Shown here: in pieces, positions 36,701 through 47,131 of the stretch
Layout: each line of letters begins with the position of its first letter
How positions within the stretch are numbered: the first letter of the stretch is position 1
Assembly (NCBI GenBank): GCA_039105265.1
Contig: JAPFFF010000007.1
Coordinates: forward strand, 4,154,001 to 4,218,000
Source: Tritrichomonas musculus
Taxonomy: Eukaryota > Parabasalia > Tritrichomonadida > Tritrichomonadidae
DNA length: 64,000 bases
Direction of reading: 5' to 3'
Notes under the pieces: generated by a model
Told to the model about the DNA's origin: nothing
What the model saw: the letters and a program-made list of their open reading frames with translations, nothing else
Database searches by the model: none
Translations under genes and position numbers: made by a program

Positions 36701-38334
36701 TAACAAGAACCAAAATACAATTGAAGAAATTCTGCAAGCTCCATCACCTACCAACACTCATAACTGATGAAAAAGAATACTACAATTTGAGAGAGAATAT
36801 AACGGGAGGATTATCAAATGTACTTCATCGAGTGAACATTAGAGGTCAAACATTAATCAATAAACTCAAATATGATGCCGTTAATGACAGAATCATTAGC
36901 TATGACACTTCAAACATAGTCTCACACGTTGCTGGTATTGATTTCAATTCATTGTATCCTTCATCATTCAGTTCAGTAAAACATTCATTCAATCCTTATC
37001 ACGGAGGAATCATGTACATGCCTGGTTCATTTATAAAACGCTTTGATGTTTATGATGAAGATGGAAACAAGAATGAAAAGGTGTTCATTGCTGCAATGAA
37101 TATCATTCAATCAAAGAAGCGATTTGATGCAAACCCTGAGTTTATATTCAAAGCTGAAGTCAAATTGAGATGTCCAAAGAATAAAATCAACGATTTGATT
37201 AATTTCCCTCCTGTGTTTAGAAATATCAATATAATGAATGATGAGCAAACGATAGGAAGCTATATGTACAAATATATGAAAGACAATAAACTGAATTCAG
37301 CAGATAAAGAAACAAGAAAGCTGACAATGTTGCTTGATACATGCGGAACATTTATGACGTTCTCGAATTACCTTTTATGGTTTTTAATCGACCACGGACT
37401 TATTGTTGATGACATTAAGAGCTTAAGTTTATATGAAGCTCATGACGGATTCAATCAATTTGTTTGTGAGTTTATGAAGAAGCGTCAAGATATATTGTCA
37501 GGAAAGGCACACGGGAACGAAAAGTTTTACAAGATTAGCATGAACGGATCTTACGGATATGACGGTATGAATTCAGAGAACTTTAATAAAGTCAGAATTG
37601 TTGATAAAAATAAAGCCTTTCAATTGATTGCATCCGATACTTATCGCAATGGATGTAAATTGTCAAATGATTGTTATTTGATACAATCACAACCTCATTC
37701 ATTCAAATGTAATACATGTCTTCAGGAATCATTTTGGACATTGGATAATGCGAAATATTGGTATTTAACTTTCCTTTATGACTTTCTATACAAATGCATT
37801 GACATGAATAAGATTCATTTCAACTCAGTCGATACAGATAGTCTTTACATGTCTATCGCTGGTGATATGAATAAACCGATTGACCAGTTGTTTGATTACG
37901 TCATCAAAGACAAATCATTTTATGAAAAACACATTTATAGCTTTATGCCAAATCCTGCAATCAATGATGTATATGATGAGAAAAAGATTCTCGGTTGTTG
38001 TGTTGAGAAGTTTGGAGCAAATCAAGTTGCTTTATGTGCCAAGTGTTATACGATTTGGTCAGATGACAAAACAATTTCATTAAAGCTCAAAGGTGTTTCA
38101 TTGAAGAAGAACAACATCAAATCAAGTGATTACAAAAATGTCATTGAAAAGCAATCAGTAATGAAAGGCAAAAACATAAACCTTCAAATGAATGCACAAC
38201 TGATGAGCAAGATAACTGTTATCAAAAATGCTTTAACAGCAGCACATTCAAAAATGTTGGTATTATCAAATCATTGTTGTTGTCCTTATGTCAATGGTTT
38301 CACTGCAAAGGATTATTTCATTGAGAATCATTAA
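33775..38334 (+). CDS. Family B DNA polymerase with HNH insert (P-mid)
   Basis: This 1,519-residue polymerase has the same architecture as the P-in copy: TYDFETME, FGFNSSRFDSN, YNDNDV, an HNH domain near residue 928 (CHLCGEHF, DRIDNNKGH, CAECNR), DFNSLYPSS, MNGSYGYDG and DTDSLY. It is almost identical to P-in except for about 90 residues after DDCLCWYRFLACC. There it is clearly different and closer to P-right (YSTKPTK, then IINSF), which suggests a recombined segment. The start follows TCATAA. Confidence 0.93.
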   Translation: MSSRYYYRKDTKSFVIEQIRYINNELQLKPRLSTSKPSDYDVKHFKSILENYLTSFGFREHEGNRIDDISILDFVNRMKREAEEQEEEEEEEQFEEEEQNDEQKLKEKQIEDNIKIAHDALNKALQLIKSENVLLRPLPPKTNKQPQRYEDIRFNNENAELIEYLKKFSYKGVHSKHDSYFIINEPENFDEAVEACSHFIDQFPNDSEKVERLDEDSKEPIKIYYKNGVSSIEDINEYLTETVFKQEVKPFKIYFQLTGIFEIPPKNESERYTYEASDINWKNYKSSIPIIVRENKDIDKIKLYIESKIHEYETTASNIKLCIVWSVSFTISRVVKITGKIDEVSELFGKNKYIIIDNVDDCLCWYRFLACCLFPELTNQNKDEKKTKYNTANRTKAAKKILCEDHGITYSTKPTKEANQIINSFKGITIEEMKESAKNHNINVNIYEYDKEKHIYDIQEQWHNIDESNKTFSALLYSKDKILHIMYIINAEALTNIHICPHCGSYIHKGNNNIDRFNRHVDKCEKLGGKFKKDFIPSREALPYCPHILNNPVYLYCLSYELEWKPTKHYITYDFETMEQKIEKKVSDKSVINSRLIPLSVSSCVKLDKGLITKNFDIRTNEFIAKWIDWLFVAGCDVYVDKLNHLKSFIKDKSEEELNKIDTSLKTITVFGFNSSRFDSNLFKEQLIKNHWSIDSGMIGTATSLKQFILKSSKYPIRLRFIDAQAFVAGGTLKQFGIDFGGISNSSKGVFPYEAINSENYNEVLSKNEPFKYEDFYSYLNQKNPLTKADYEEYLIDSKRFPTRWDYLLSYNDNDVEMMIKPIDNLIQMNAEYKVDLISNLSLSKNASCIKYALAYKDFNPKNDYEIINKSNTFKPSMKWWLNKCDNYRKQDEKHNQTNQNQRDISKCVSEKDFDAFMKLYESNETGKCHLCGEHFTYENKPTLDRIDNNKGHQIDNCLLACAECNRLRQRDDDKITRTKIQLKKFCKLHHLPTLITDEKEYYNLRENITGGLSNVLHRVNIRGQTLINKLKYDAVNDRIISYDTSNIVSHVAGIDFNSLYPSSFSSVKHSFNPYHGGIMYMPGSFIKRFDVYDEDGNKNEKVFIAAMNIIQSKKRFDANPEFIFKAEVKLRCPKNKINDLINFPPVFRNINIMNDEQTIGSYMYKYMKDNKLNSADKETRKLTMLLDTCGTFMTFSNYLLWFLIDHGLIVDDIKSLSLYEAHDGFNQFVCEFMKKRQDILSGKAHGNEKFYKISMNGSYGYDGMNSENFNKVRIVDKNKAFQLIASDTYRNGCKLSNDCYLIQSQPHSFKCNTCLQESFWTLDNAKYWYLTFLYDFLYKCIDMNKIHFNSVDTDSLYMSIAGDMNKPIDQLFDYVIKDKSFYEKHIYSFMPNPAINDVYDEKKILGCCVEKFGANQVALCAKCYTIWSDDKTISLKLKGVSLKKNNIKSSDYKNVIEKQSVMKGKNINLQMNAQLMSKITVIKNALTAAHSKMLVLSNHCCCPYVNGFTAKDYFIENH

Positions 38335-38375
38335 ACAATTAATTTAATGATTTTATTTTAAAAAATCAATTTTTT

Positions 38376-38383
38376 TATTTTTG
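38376..38383 (+). promoter_or_regulatory. TATTTTTG motif before HNH gene (P-mid)
   Basis: TATTTTTG lies 6 bp before the ATG at 38390, the shortest spacing I found for this motif. Confidence 0.5.
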
Positions 38384-38389
38384 TTATAA

Positions 38390-39028
38390 ATGAGTCAACC
38401 AACTGAACAAACACAAATTGAAAATGCTGAAGCTGAATTTGAACCTTTGAAAGGTTTTGAAAGTGATTATGAAATTCAAACAACTTTCCCTTATAACATC
38501 AAGAATAAGAAAACAGGAAAAATAATAGCTGAAGGTGAATACAGACAAAATGTTTATCCGTGTGTAAACCTAAATAACAAAATATATTATAAACATATTC
38601 TTGTAGCAAAGCAATTTATTGAAAACCCTAATAATCTACCACAAGTCGACCATAAGAATAGAATCAAAACTGATTATCATCTTGATAATTTACGATTTGT
38701 ATCAAGTTCAGAGAATAATAAAAATAAATCAAATTATAAAGGTATTCAATATGAATTCATTGATGACATACCTGATGATGCAATTGTTATTGATTTCTAT
38801 GAAACAAAGACAGAAAGGAAAGAATTTGAAGAAAACACGTATTATTATTACCATGATGATACTAATAATGAAGACATTTTTTATGCAAAGATTACTGATA
38901 ATATTTATAAAATTCTTCATATCAATACAAATAAATCAGGCAATGAATTTATTTCAATGAACGATATAAATAATCAAAAAGTTAGCGTATATATTAATAG
39001 ATTCAAACATCAACATGATTTGATTTGA
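38390..39028 (+). CDS. HNH endonuclease (P-mid cargo)
   Basis: This is a 212-residue phage-type HNH nuclease with HILVAKQFIENP, VDHKNRIKTDYH and NLRFVSSSEN around residues 70-115. The C-terminal part is shared with 14598 (IDDIPDDAIVIDFYET). It sits in the slot between polymerase and fibre genes that holds KilA-N in P-in, one base from the end of the convergent fibre gene. This is the tight packing expected of a mobile gene that spares its neighbours. Confidence 0.85.
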   Translation: MSQPTEQTQIENAEAEFEPLKGFESDYEIQTTFPYNIKNKKTGKIIAEGEYRQNVYPCVNLNNKIYYKHILVAKQFIENPNNLPQVDHKNRIKTDYHLDNLRFVSSSENNKNKSNYKGIQYEFIDDIPDDAIVIDFYETKTERKEFEENTYYYYHDDTNNEDIFYAKITDNIYKILHINTNKSGNEFISMNDINNQKVSVYINRFKHQHDLI

Positions 39029-39029
39029 T

Positions 39030-42000
39030 TTACTCTTTGAATACAGCTAATGTTCTTTCATCAATGATACTTGTAATGATTCCAACAGTCATACGTTTTA
39101 TTTTTGATGTTATTGCTGTCTCTCCTGAAAGAACTTTCAGCTTATTGTCTTCATTATCGATAAACACCTCATCACCAACACTATAACATGATGAATCATT
39201 AACTTTCACAAGATAATCACCATGACTTGCGAATGTGATACATTTATTTTGTTCATCAATTCTCACACATATACCGACATATTCTTTCCATGTTCCTGAT
39301 GTCTTGACACTACAAATACAATCAATTGTATCATCTGCTGTTGATGGTTTCCATTCATCACCAACATGTTTGTAAACCTTACCTGTCATATACACTGGAG
39401 AACCTATAACGAAATCATTAACAGAGTTCATTGCTGATTCAATCGGTGAGTAATGAGTGATTGTATTTGAACCATTGGATGTTATTTTGCCAGAAACATA
39501 TAAATTTGAATCAATTGTTGTATTTCTTGCAGTACCAAACATGCTAAATGATTGAAATCTATGACCATCAACATATATAAATACTTCACCAGTATCAGCA
39601 GTTTTTGAAGACCTATACATAAAGACAGTATTATAAGTATCATTATATCCAAATCTAAATAAAACAAGTGTATTAGAATCAATAGAACTAAAGAAACTTG
39701 CAATATTACTTTCGGTACTATTAATCGTTAATGACCCATCATTATTTTTTGATACATAACCCGACAAATCGACAGGTTCAGGAATTTCACTCTTCACTTG
39801 GTCAATAGCACGGGTCAATTCTGTTTTCAATGAAAAGTTATCATTTACATATTTCACTGATGAAATCATATTATCGCTCACAGGTTGGTTGCTGATTAAT
39901 GTGATAGATGCATCATATATATTGGTTAGTGTATCGTCCGAGGCTCTCAATGAAACAATACGTGTAGCTACACGAATATCTATCAATTCACTCGACTCTC
40001 CGCTGGTTGATTTGTAAATGAGATTTGCACCCTTTCGTCCAGAATATTCGTATTCAGCTTCTTCATATGTCGCATCATCAGCATTTCGTTTGAACTTCAC
40101 AATAATATTTTTGGTTGTTAATACCCTTCTTATATATTCATCTGGGATTGTACAACCGCTATCATTCTGTGAACATTGAATTGCGATTCGTTCTGGACTT
40201 TCATCAGCAACATTTGTGGTTTTAATGAATGGCGATTCGATTTGAGCTCTAATGAAATTGTATGCTATTGGATTATTATTTCTATGTGCTGCAATATATG
40301 ATACATATACAATTTGTCCATCATCATAACGCCATATTATTCTATCAATGCGTTTGCCAGTGCTATCATACCTGTCCATGCTGTCATAAGTGCTAGTAGA
40401 ACCATTTGGTTTAAATATTACATCAATATGCATTATATCATCATCTTGATTATCTCCCCAATTAACATCAAATACCAAATGAACTCCAGCATTTGGTAGC
40501 TTAGGTGTAATATATGCACCGTCATATAATTTTGATGGATATTCAATATTCAATTCAGTTCCGTATAATGCAGTATTCAATGCAGATTCATTAACCAAAT
40601 CAGTTGGAATTGTTGGTATATCTGTTTTCAATGCATACTTATCTAATTCATAAGCTAATTCATCTTCATCAACAAACTTCTCATCAGCTTGTGCACTAGT
40701 ATAATACGGTGTCAAGTCAACTGGTTCTGGTATATCCGTCTTCAATGCATAAGTATTCGACACATATCTAGCTGAATAAGCGTTTCTGTCTGTTGGTTCG
40801 ATAGTTTTGGTAATTGAACACGATAAAACTTCTGGTGTATCGCCAGTTCCTGGATTGATTAATTCATGGCTGTCATACAAAAACCAAATACTTGAATCAC
40901 TTCCTTCGATACGTATTATCTGAGAGGGTTGTTCGTCATCATCGTCATTGTACGAATAGTCTACATGAACATAATGACCCGTATAAAAACTGTTTGATGA
41001 AACAATATCCAACCCGTATTGCTCAATCAGTTCATGATATGTGTTGTAATCCAAATCAGGAATTGTATTATTGACGATTTCGAATTGAATAGTTGTTTGC
41101 CCCTCAATAATCTCTGGGATTTCACTCTTCATTGCATATTTTCCTTCTGCAACTGTTTTCGTTTCATACTTATCCAATTCATAAGCCAATTCATCCTCAT
41201 CGACGAACTTCTCATCAGCTTGTGCACTAGTATAATACGGTGTCAAATCAATTGGTTCAGGTATATCACTCTTCAAAGCTAATTCATCATTTGTTTCTGC
41301 TAATGTTATTGTTATCGGAAGGTATTGATATTTATCATAAATTGCTCCAGTAAATTCATCCCACACTAATTCAAAATACTCCCCTTCACTTTCAAATCCT
41401 TCAGCTTCATGTTGTTTAACGTTATATTCATCATCAGCATATAATTCATTTGTCTTAAATCTGATATCAAAATGGAATATATTACTACTATTGTCTAATT
41501 TATAACCAACCAAATGTGTTCCTTCTTTGAACGGTAAAACGTGAGATGTATCCATTCCGTTTTCTTCATATTCTTCTGGTACTGGACCTATATTAGGAAA
41601 CATATATGTCTTGATTTCAATTGTGTATTCAGTTGATACATTCAAATTATCTCTCGTGATGTAATTCTTCAAATCATCTTTTGGAACATATCGTTCGGCA
41701 CAAACATCCAAAGCTGATTGAAAACCTTCATTAGCCGCTATACTTGTTAAACACATTGATGCTTGAGCTGATAATGGTTTATCATCTTCAGCCATCAATT
41801 TCTGAAACATTTCGTCGGGTAATAGTTCTTTTATGTTCAATTGCAACTCACTATTTTTGAGTACTTCTGGTATTTCACTCTTCAGTGCATATCCTTTTAA
41901 TGCTTCATTTATTTTTGTCGTCAATGATTCTTCATTAATCAAGTCATCAGGTATATCAGTTGATAAAGCGTAATTGTTGATAACATAATCACGCAATCCG

Positions 42001-42179
42001 TTAACAGCTTCATTCAATTGTTCCTTAGTGATTCCATTTCCGTTTGAAATCCCTACGTTTCCGTTCGATGTATCACCTTTGATAACATAATTATCGACAT
42101 ATCTTTTAATGTATTCGTTAATCAATCCGTCAATAGTATTTGTTTTTGTTATGTGTCCGCTCTGCTCAATCGTAAACAT
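39030..42179 (-). CDS. Very long fibre-like protein (P-mid)
   Basis: This 1,049-residue counterpart of 19856 has the same linker and module repeats and the same C-terminal domain. A segment of about 130 residues before the C-terminal domain (VDLSGYVSKNNDGSL, then DGHRFQSFSMFG) has no similarity to the P-in segment at that place. This looks like exchange of a receptor-contact domain, as in phage fibres; the inference rests on architecture. Confidence 0.7.
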   Translation of the reverse strand: MFTIEQSGHITKTNTIDGLINEYIKRYVDNYVIKGDTSNGNVGISNGNGITKEQLNEAVNGLRDYVINNYALSTDIPDDLINEESLTTKINEALKGYALKSEIPEVLKNSELQLNIKELLPDEMFQKLMAEDDKPLSAQASMCLTSIAANEGFQSALDVCAERYVPKDDLKNYITRDNLNVSTEYTIEIKTYMFPNIGPVPEEYEENGMDTSHVLPFKEGTHLVGYKLDNSSNIFHFDIRFKTNELYADDEYNVKQHEAEGFESEGEYFELVWDEFTGAIYDKYQYLPITITLAETNDELALKSDIPEPIDLTPYYTSAQADEKFVDEDELAYELDKYETKTVAEGKYAMKSEIPEIIEGQTTIQFEIVNNTIPDLDYNTYHELIEQYGLDIVSSNSFYTGHYVHVDYSYNDDDDEQPSQIIRIEGSDSSIWFLYDSHELINPGTGDTPEVLSCSITKTIEPTDRNAYSARYVSNTYALKTDIPEPVDLTPYYTSAQADEKFVDEDELAYELDKYALKTDIPTIPTDLVNESALNTALYGTELNIEYPSKLYDGAYITPKLPNAGVHLVFDVNWGDNQDDDIMHIDVIFKPNGSTSTYDSMDRYDSTGKRIDRIIWRYDDGQIVYVSYIAAHRNNNPIAYNFIRAQIESPFIKTTNVADESPERIAIQCSQNDSGCTIPDEYIRRVLTTKNIIVKFKRNADDATYEEAEYEYSGRKGANLIYKSTSGESSELIDIRVATRIVSLRASDDTLTNIYDASITLISNQPVSDNMISSVKYVNDNFSLKTELTRAIDQVKSEIPEPVDLSGYVSKNNDGSLTINSTESNIASFFSSIDSNTLVLFRFGYNDTYNTVFMYRSSKTADTGEVFIYVDGHRFQSFSMFGTARNTTIDSNLYVSGKITSNGSNTITHYSPIESAMNSVNDFVIGSPVYMTGKVYKHVGDEWKPSTADDTIDCICSVKTSGTWKEYVGICVRIDEQNKCITFASHGDYLVKVNDSSCYSVGDEVFIDNEDNKLKVLSGETAITSKIKRMTVGIITSIIDERTLAVFKE

Positions 42180-42201
42180 TCAATTTATTAGAAACTAAAC
42201 A

Positions 42202-44500
42202 ATGTCAAAACAAGATAAAAATAATTCATCTGATAGCTTTGAATTAGATTTGAGTAATATTGATGATGAAACTATATTTGATAGTGAGGTATCTAAACCT
42301 GATGATGATGATTATGAACTAGAGGACCCGATAGATTATTTTAAGAACACGTTTCTCAGTACATACAAACTAGAACACCCCAATGATTTAATTAATTTGT
42401 TGTATCAAATACAAAACAATGAATATACAGGAAGAAGTGTCGGAAAGATTCGTGAAATGAAAGTTAAGTTTCGTCGATTTGTTTCATTGATGAACAAAAT
42501 CAATGCAGGTATTAAAAGTAAAGGCAATCAATTCCTTAGTTTAAGAGAGTACACAACAGATAAAAAAAGTCTTGATATCATTATCAATTACTTCAATATT
42601 GTTGTCAATTATGATTTAAATTATAGCTCTGACGGTTTTCGTTCATCACCCATCAAACCACCGAGAAAGAGTCAAACACCACAAACCAACAAAGGAAGAA
42701 GAAAGAGAACAAGCATACATGAACCAACACTTGATACTAATAAACGAAGAACACCAAGAAGAAAACGCATAACTCCGAGTGATTCTGATGAAAATGACTC
42801 GACAATACAATTGCCTAAAGACAGTGAAGATTCATTACTTAATATAACATTAAGCGAATCAGATTCTGAGTCATTAATATTGAAAAACGATGATTTATCT
42901 GATTCTTTTATTGAACCATCAAAGGAACACAATAAAAATAATTTTTCAACTAATAAAATGGCAGACGACAACAACAATAATAACGGACCTCTTCAATCAT
43001 TATATGATGATGAATTAGATGATTGGCAAGATGATGATGAAGCAGCAACCGAAGCATACAGATATGCAAGAACACCTGCAAAACAACCATACAGATATGA
43101 AGATAATGAAGAAGAAGCACAAGAAATTAAATCACCTTTTGCAAGGAAATACAAAGGATATGCAGAAGATAACAAAGCAGATGATGAAATACTTGATGAA
43201 TTAATAAGAAATGCAAAGCAACCCTCAAAGAATACTCGCGGACGTCGTGATAAAAAAGATATGCCTCTTGTTAACTCAACATTAAAGGATTCATTTGACA
43301 AGCTTGAAATACCTCGGGTTGGTGGTAATATATCCTATTACAGAGATAAATTTATTGATATGATTATTAACGGAAACTTCAGAATCAAATACATTCCGAA
43401 TGCAGCTTGTCGTGATACAGCTATTGAATACTGTAAGAATTCAGTTGATAAAGACGGTAAACCAAGATATCGTTTATTACCAGAAAATGCCAAAGACCCG
43501 TTAGGAAACTCAATAACAGACTTGAACGGTGATAAAGTTGATGATGTTGTTTTAATTGATAGGAACGGTAATCCTTCAATCATTAACGGATACAAGCTTG
43601 TATTTGCTTCTCCTTACAAGAAAGTTTGGAAATCTGTTATTAAAACAAAACAAGAAAGAAAAGAAATGCCGTTCAATAAATGGATTCAATCATTATTTGA
43701 TAAAGATATCAAGAAAATTGATTGGGATGCTGGTCAATACAAATTAACAAAGGGAAAAGAAATGCAAGAGCTAGAAAATTATTACGGTCCTATGGGTCTG
43801 GGAAAAGCAAGAGTCAGCAAACGTATTACACCAAGTTCTTATTGGTCATCAATCTTTTCTAAAGTCTGGAAAGTGTATTGGAATGACGAACAATTCTTTG
43901 TATTATCTCCTTTGAAGAAACTCATCAATTACCTTGCTGTATCAAATATGTTATTTGCTTATCTCTTTGATGCTCCTTTCAAAGAAATCATTCAAGACAA
44001 TAAGTTCAATGGAAAGATATTAACATATGAACAATGGACATATTGGAAACAACAGAACAATAAAGAATATGTTTCAGTATTAGGAAAGAATGTTCAATCA
44101 TATGTTGAGAAGATTATTGATAAAGCTATTGATATCACATCAGGAGAATTAAAGGCTGAACCAAGTCAATTGGGGTAAACAATTTACTGAATTAATGCAT
44201 TACATTGATTATGTTGTCTTTGGTGTTGGTTTCAATGTTGATGTAAGTAAGCAAGAAGGATATAACAGGTTGAAACGAAATGCAGAAGGAATTAAAGAAG
44301 CAACGCCAGAAGATATTAAGAACGTTAAAGATAATTTCATTAAACGAATCACTGCAGCAATAGAAAGAGATATATATCCAAATTGTGGATACACAGCATT
44401 CAAAGCACAACTCAAAGAAAGTAAATTGCAGAACAAAAATAAATATGCTGATTTTGCTGTTAATCTTAAACCATTACATCAAAGAATGAATAATGAATAA
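42202..44500 (+). pseudogene. Large conserved protein, fused form, broken (P-mid)
   Basis: This corresponds to both the 223- and 623-residue frames of P-in in one gene. It begins MSKQDKNNSSDSFELDL and contains GKPRYRLLP, ITDLNGDKVDDVV and INGYKLVFASPYKK. The linker between the two halves is Asp/Asn-rich. It has about one break. It starts 22 bp from the divergent fibre gene, as in P-in. Confidence 0.65.
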
Positions 44501-45691
44501 TTAATTTAAATCAAAACCTCCATTATTGTTATTATTATTATTTTTGTCATTTGGGTCTGAAACGATTCTAAAACTATAACGTTTTGTTGATTGTGGTTGC
44601 TGATTATATTCTTCTTCACTTGACAAGTCTTCAAAAGTATTATTATTATTATTTATGTTTTGTTGTCGTTCATAATAATTTGATGTCTTATTAGGATTTG
44701 GTGTTTCAAAATCAAAGCCTTGTGATTGATTTTGGTTTTCTTCGTGCCAATCTTCTTCAATTTCCATAGGTTCATAATTCGGTAAAGAATTATTTTGTTG
44801 AACTATTTTTTGATATGTTTCCGAGCTATTAGGAATAGTTCGTTTTGCTGATGCTGAAAAGTGAACTTTGTTATCTTTTGGCAAGTGCTTATATATTGGT
44901 TCTGATTGTTGCATTTGCAGCTGATTGGAAATCTTTTCTAACATTTTTATTAGTTTTGCATCAAATCTCTTTGGAGTCGATATTGATTCTTTTGTATTAA
45001 AACCTGAATCCTGTGTTATTTTTCTCGGTTTGAATACAGGATATTCATCGGCTATTGTATCATTTCGAAAACTAAAAGCCGATTTTTCAATTGATTTTGT
45101 ACCTGTATTATGATTTAAATCTGCTGTTATCGATTTTGCAATTTCCTCGTTGTCAGATTCAGGAGTTGTATTAACATAACAATCAATTATCGGAATTTTT
45201 TCAGGGTTATCGTAAATATAAAAAGATAAATATGTTTGTGCTGCATTAGGGTCATAGTTTATATCAGCTGCAGTTATAATATTATCAAATGCCTTTATGA
45301 ATGATTCAGAAGTGAAAGCAAAGTAAGTTTTATGAAAATAAGATTCACCGTTATAATTTTTATAATATTTTGTTAATGCTTTTGGTGTATTATCAACTAT
45401 TAATATAAATATAGGTTCCTGATATCCTGTAAGAATCTTTTTTGTAAACACGTATGAAGGTTTTTCAGGTGTATCACCATCAAGATATATTATCCATGTA
45501 GGTCTACTTGTTAACATATCACCTTTAGTTGTACTTTTAGCTTGCTTTGGAAATATGAAAATTGAAGGGAAAAAATATCTATTTTTTTCTACTGTAATCA
45601 ATGCAAATGTAATCGGTGCAACATCATCAATTTTATAACGGCTCATATCAGCCAATTGATTCGGATTTAAATAAATTACCTTAGAATCCAT
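44501..45691 (-). CDS. 396-aa protein with Asn/Gln-rich tail (P-mid cargo)
   Basis: The first 200 residues look folded, with alternating hydrophobic strands (APITFALITVEK, WIIYLDGDTPEKP, PIFILIVDNTPKALTKYY). The rest is low complexity, rich in Asn, Gln and Ser. No family is recognised. It replaces the 176-residue gene of P-in in the slot next to the 116-residue gene. Confidence 0.65.
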   Translation of the reverse strand: MDSKVIYLNPNQLADMSRYKIDDVAPITFALITVEKNRYFFPSIFIFPKQAKSTTKGDMLTSRPTWIIYLDGDTPEKPSYVFTKKILTGYQEPIFILIVDNTPKALTKYYKNYNGESYFHKTYFAFTSESFIKAFDNIITAADINYDPNAAQTYLSFYIYDNPEKIPIIDCYVNTTPESDNEEIAKSITADLNHNTGTKSIEKSAFSFRNDTIADEYPVFKPRKITQDSGFNTKESISTPKRFDAKLIKMLEKISNQLQMQQSEPIYKHLPKDNKVHFSASAKRTIPNSSETYQKIVQQNNSLPNYEPMEIEEDWHEENQNQSQGFDFETPNPNKTSNYYERQQNINNNNNTFEDLSSEEEYNQQPQSTKRYSFRIVSDPNDKNNNNNNNGGFDLN

Positions 45692-45703
45692 TTTGAATAG
45701 TCA

Positions 45704-46054
45704 TTAATAAATCAAAAGACAACTGAATATAAATGATTCAGGTTCAATAACGTTTCCTTTCATATCTGTAAACCATAAATGATACTCTTTTTTTGTATTG
45801 TTCAGACACTCATATTTTCGATATTTCGTTTGTCGTCTGTTAGCAAGCATAATGAAATGGTCGCAGAAAGGCATGAATTCAACTATATCTGAATGAACCA
45901 TCAAATCACCGACAATATGTTGATTGACAACAGCCCCACAATACTGAACAACAATGTACTTCTTGTTGCGACTATAAACGAAATCATCAGGAAGATTAAA
46001 ATCTTTTGATTGTGTGTGATAGTATCGTTTTGTGATTGGTTGTTTAGCTTTCAT
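45704..46054 (-). CDS. 116-aa beta-rich protein, possible penton-like (P-mid)
   Basis: It is identical in sequence to the P-in protein at 16333 and overlaps the integrase stop in the same way. See that entry for the jelly-roll argument. The complete identity shows strong constraint or very recent common ancestry. Confidence 0.6.
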   Translation of the reverse strand: MKAKQPITKRYYHTQSKDFNLPDDFVYSRNKKYIVVQYCGAVVNQHIVGDLMVHSDIVEFMPFCDHFIMLANRRQTKYRKYECLNNTKKEYHLWFTDMKGNVIEPESFIFSCLLIY

Positions 46055-47123
46055 TTTGCGTTTTATAAGTCAAAAAGAATACTTTATAATCATCATTCAA
46101 AGCATCTATTGATGAACAAACATATTTTGTGTACATGATTGGAACTGTTATTATTGTTTTGTTCTTCAGTGTTTTGTTAGTTTGACGCAAAGGATTTAAT
46201 AGTTTACATTTAACGTTTCCTGATTCATAACAAATGAATTCAGCAAGTTCATTGAACACTCTTCTTCGCTTTTCATGTTTCTTTTCTGTTTTTCCGTAAT
46301 CGGTGTGAATGAGTATTATATTTTTGGGTTTATATGACAGAAGACCTTTAAATCGTTGTTTTTGTTGAATCTCTTTCAATTGCATTGATTTGGCTCTAAT
46401 GTATTGCCATTCAAGGTCGCGGTCATCTTGCATCTGTTGAGGTGTTAGATAAATGTATTTTGATTGTCGTTTGTCAAGGTATTCATCAGTTTCTTCGTCA
46501 AATGATGTGTATAAAGGATTCAATAAACGAAGAGATGCATGAGGCGTGTTATTGTACCATTCAACCGTTTGTTGTATCAATACATTGTTTGTCATTCGTT
46601 GTTGTGATTGACCGAAAGCATTTCGTAATGTTCTGATTACTGCATCAACACATTTATGTGCATTCGTGAAAGGTGAATCATCAATGATTAACTTTATTTT
46701 GTTTGGTGCTTTGAATTTAATTGTGTGTTTGTCTAATTGATATCTTTGCTCTTCACCGTTGCAATAACTTTTGAATGCATTTGATATAAAAGCCTTTTCA
46801 CCATCACATTTAATTGTTTCAATTCTGATATTTCTTTTATTGACTAGTTTATCAATTACTTTGATTACATAATACTCAGACTTGTAATCAATTGGTTCAA
46901 CAATTAGGTATTTGGTGTTTACATTGATTATTACTAAATAAGCTTTATTTAATGCAAACATTATATCAATTTCGTACGCATACGGTTCAAATGAGAAGTC
47001 AGGTTTTGATAGTTTCTTTACTGTCTTCAATTGGTAATCCTTAATATAGGGCTCGGTTTTAATGCCCGTGTCTTTGATGTACTTGTATTTAGATTTGAAA
47101 GGATAGTTGATTGATTCATTCAT
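46044..47123 (-). CDS. Polinton integrase, DDE type (P-mid)
   Basis: This is a 359-residue integrase nearly identical to 15258: EIDIMFA, KCDGEK, VDAVIRTLR, WYNNTPHASL and the C-terminal ITVPIMYTKYV. CAAAAATA at 47132-47139 is the reversed TATTTTTG motif, 8 bp before the start. Unlike in P-in, no HNH gene separates it from the capsid gene; a 32-bp micro-element lies there instead. Confidence 0.9.
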   Translation of the reverse strand: MNESINYPFKSKYKYIKDTGIKTEPYIKDYQLKTVKKLSKPDFSFEPYAYEIDIMFALNKAYLVIINVNTKYLIVEPIDYKSEYYVIKVIDKLVNKRNIRIETIKCDGEKAFISNAFKSYCNGEEQRYQLDKHTIKFKAPNKIKLIIDDSPFTNAHKCVDAVIRTLRNAFGQSQQRMTNNVLIQQTVEWYNNTPHASLRLLNPLYTSFDEETDEYLDKRQSKYIYLTPQQMQDDRDLEWQYIRAKSMQLKEIQQKQRFKGLLSYKPKNIILIHTDYGKTEKKHEKRRRVFNELAEFICYESGNVKCKLLNPLRQTNKTLKNKTIITVPIMYTKYVCSSIDALNDDYKVFFLTYKTQNES

Positions 47124-47131
47124 TTGAATCG

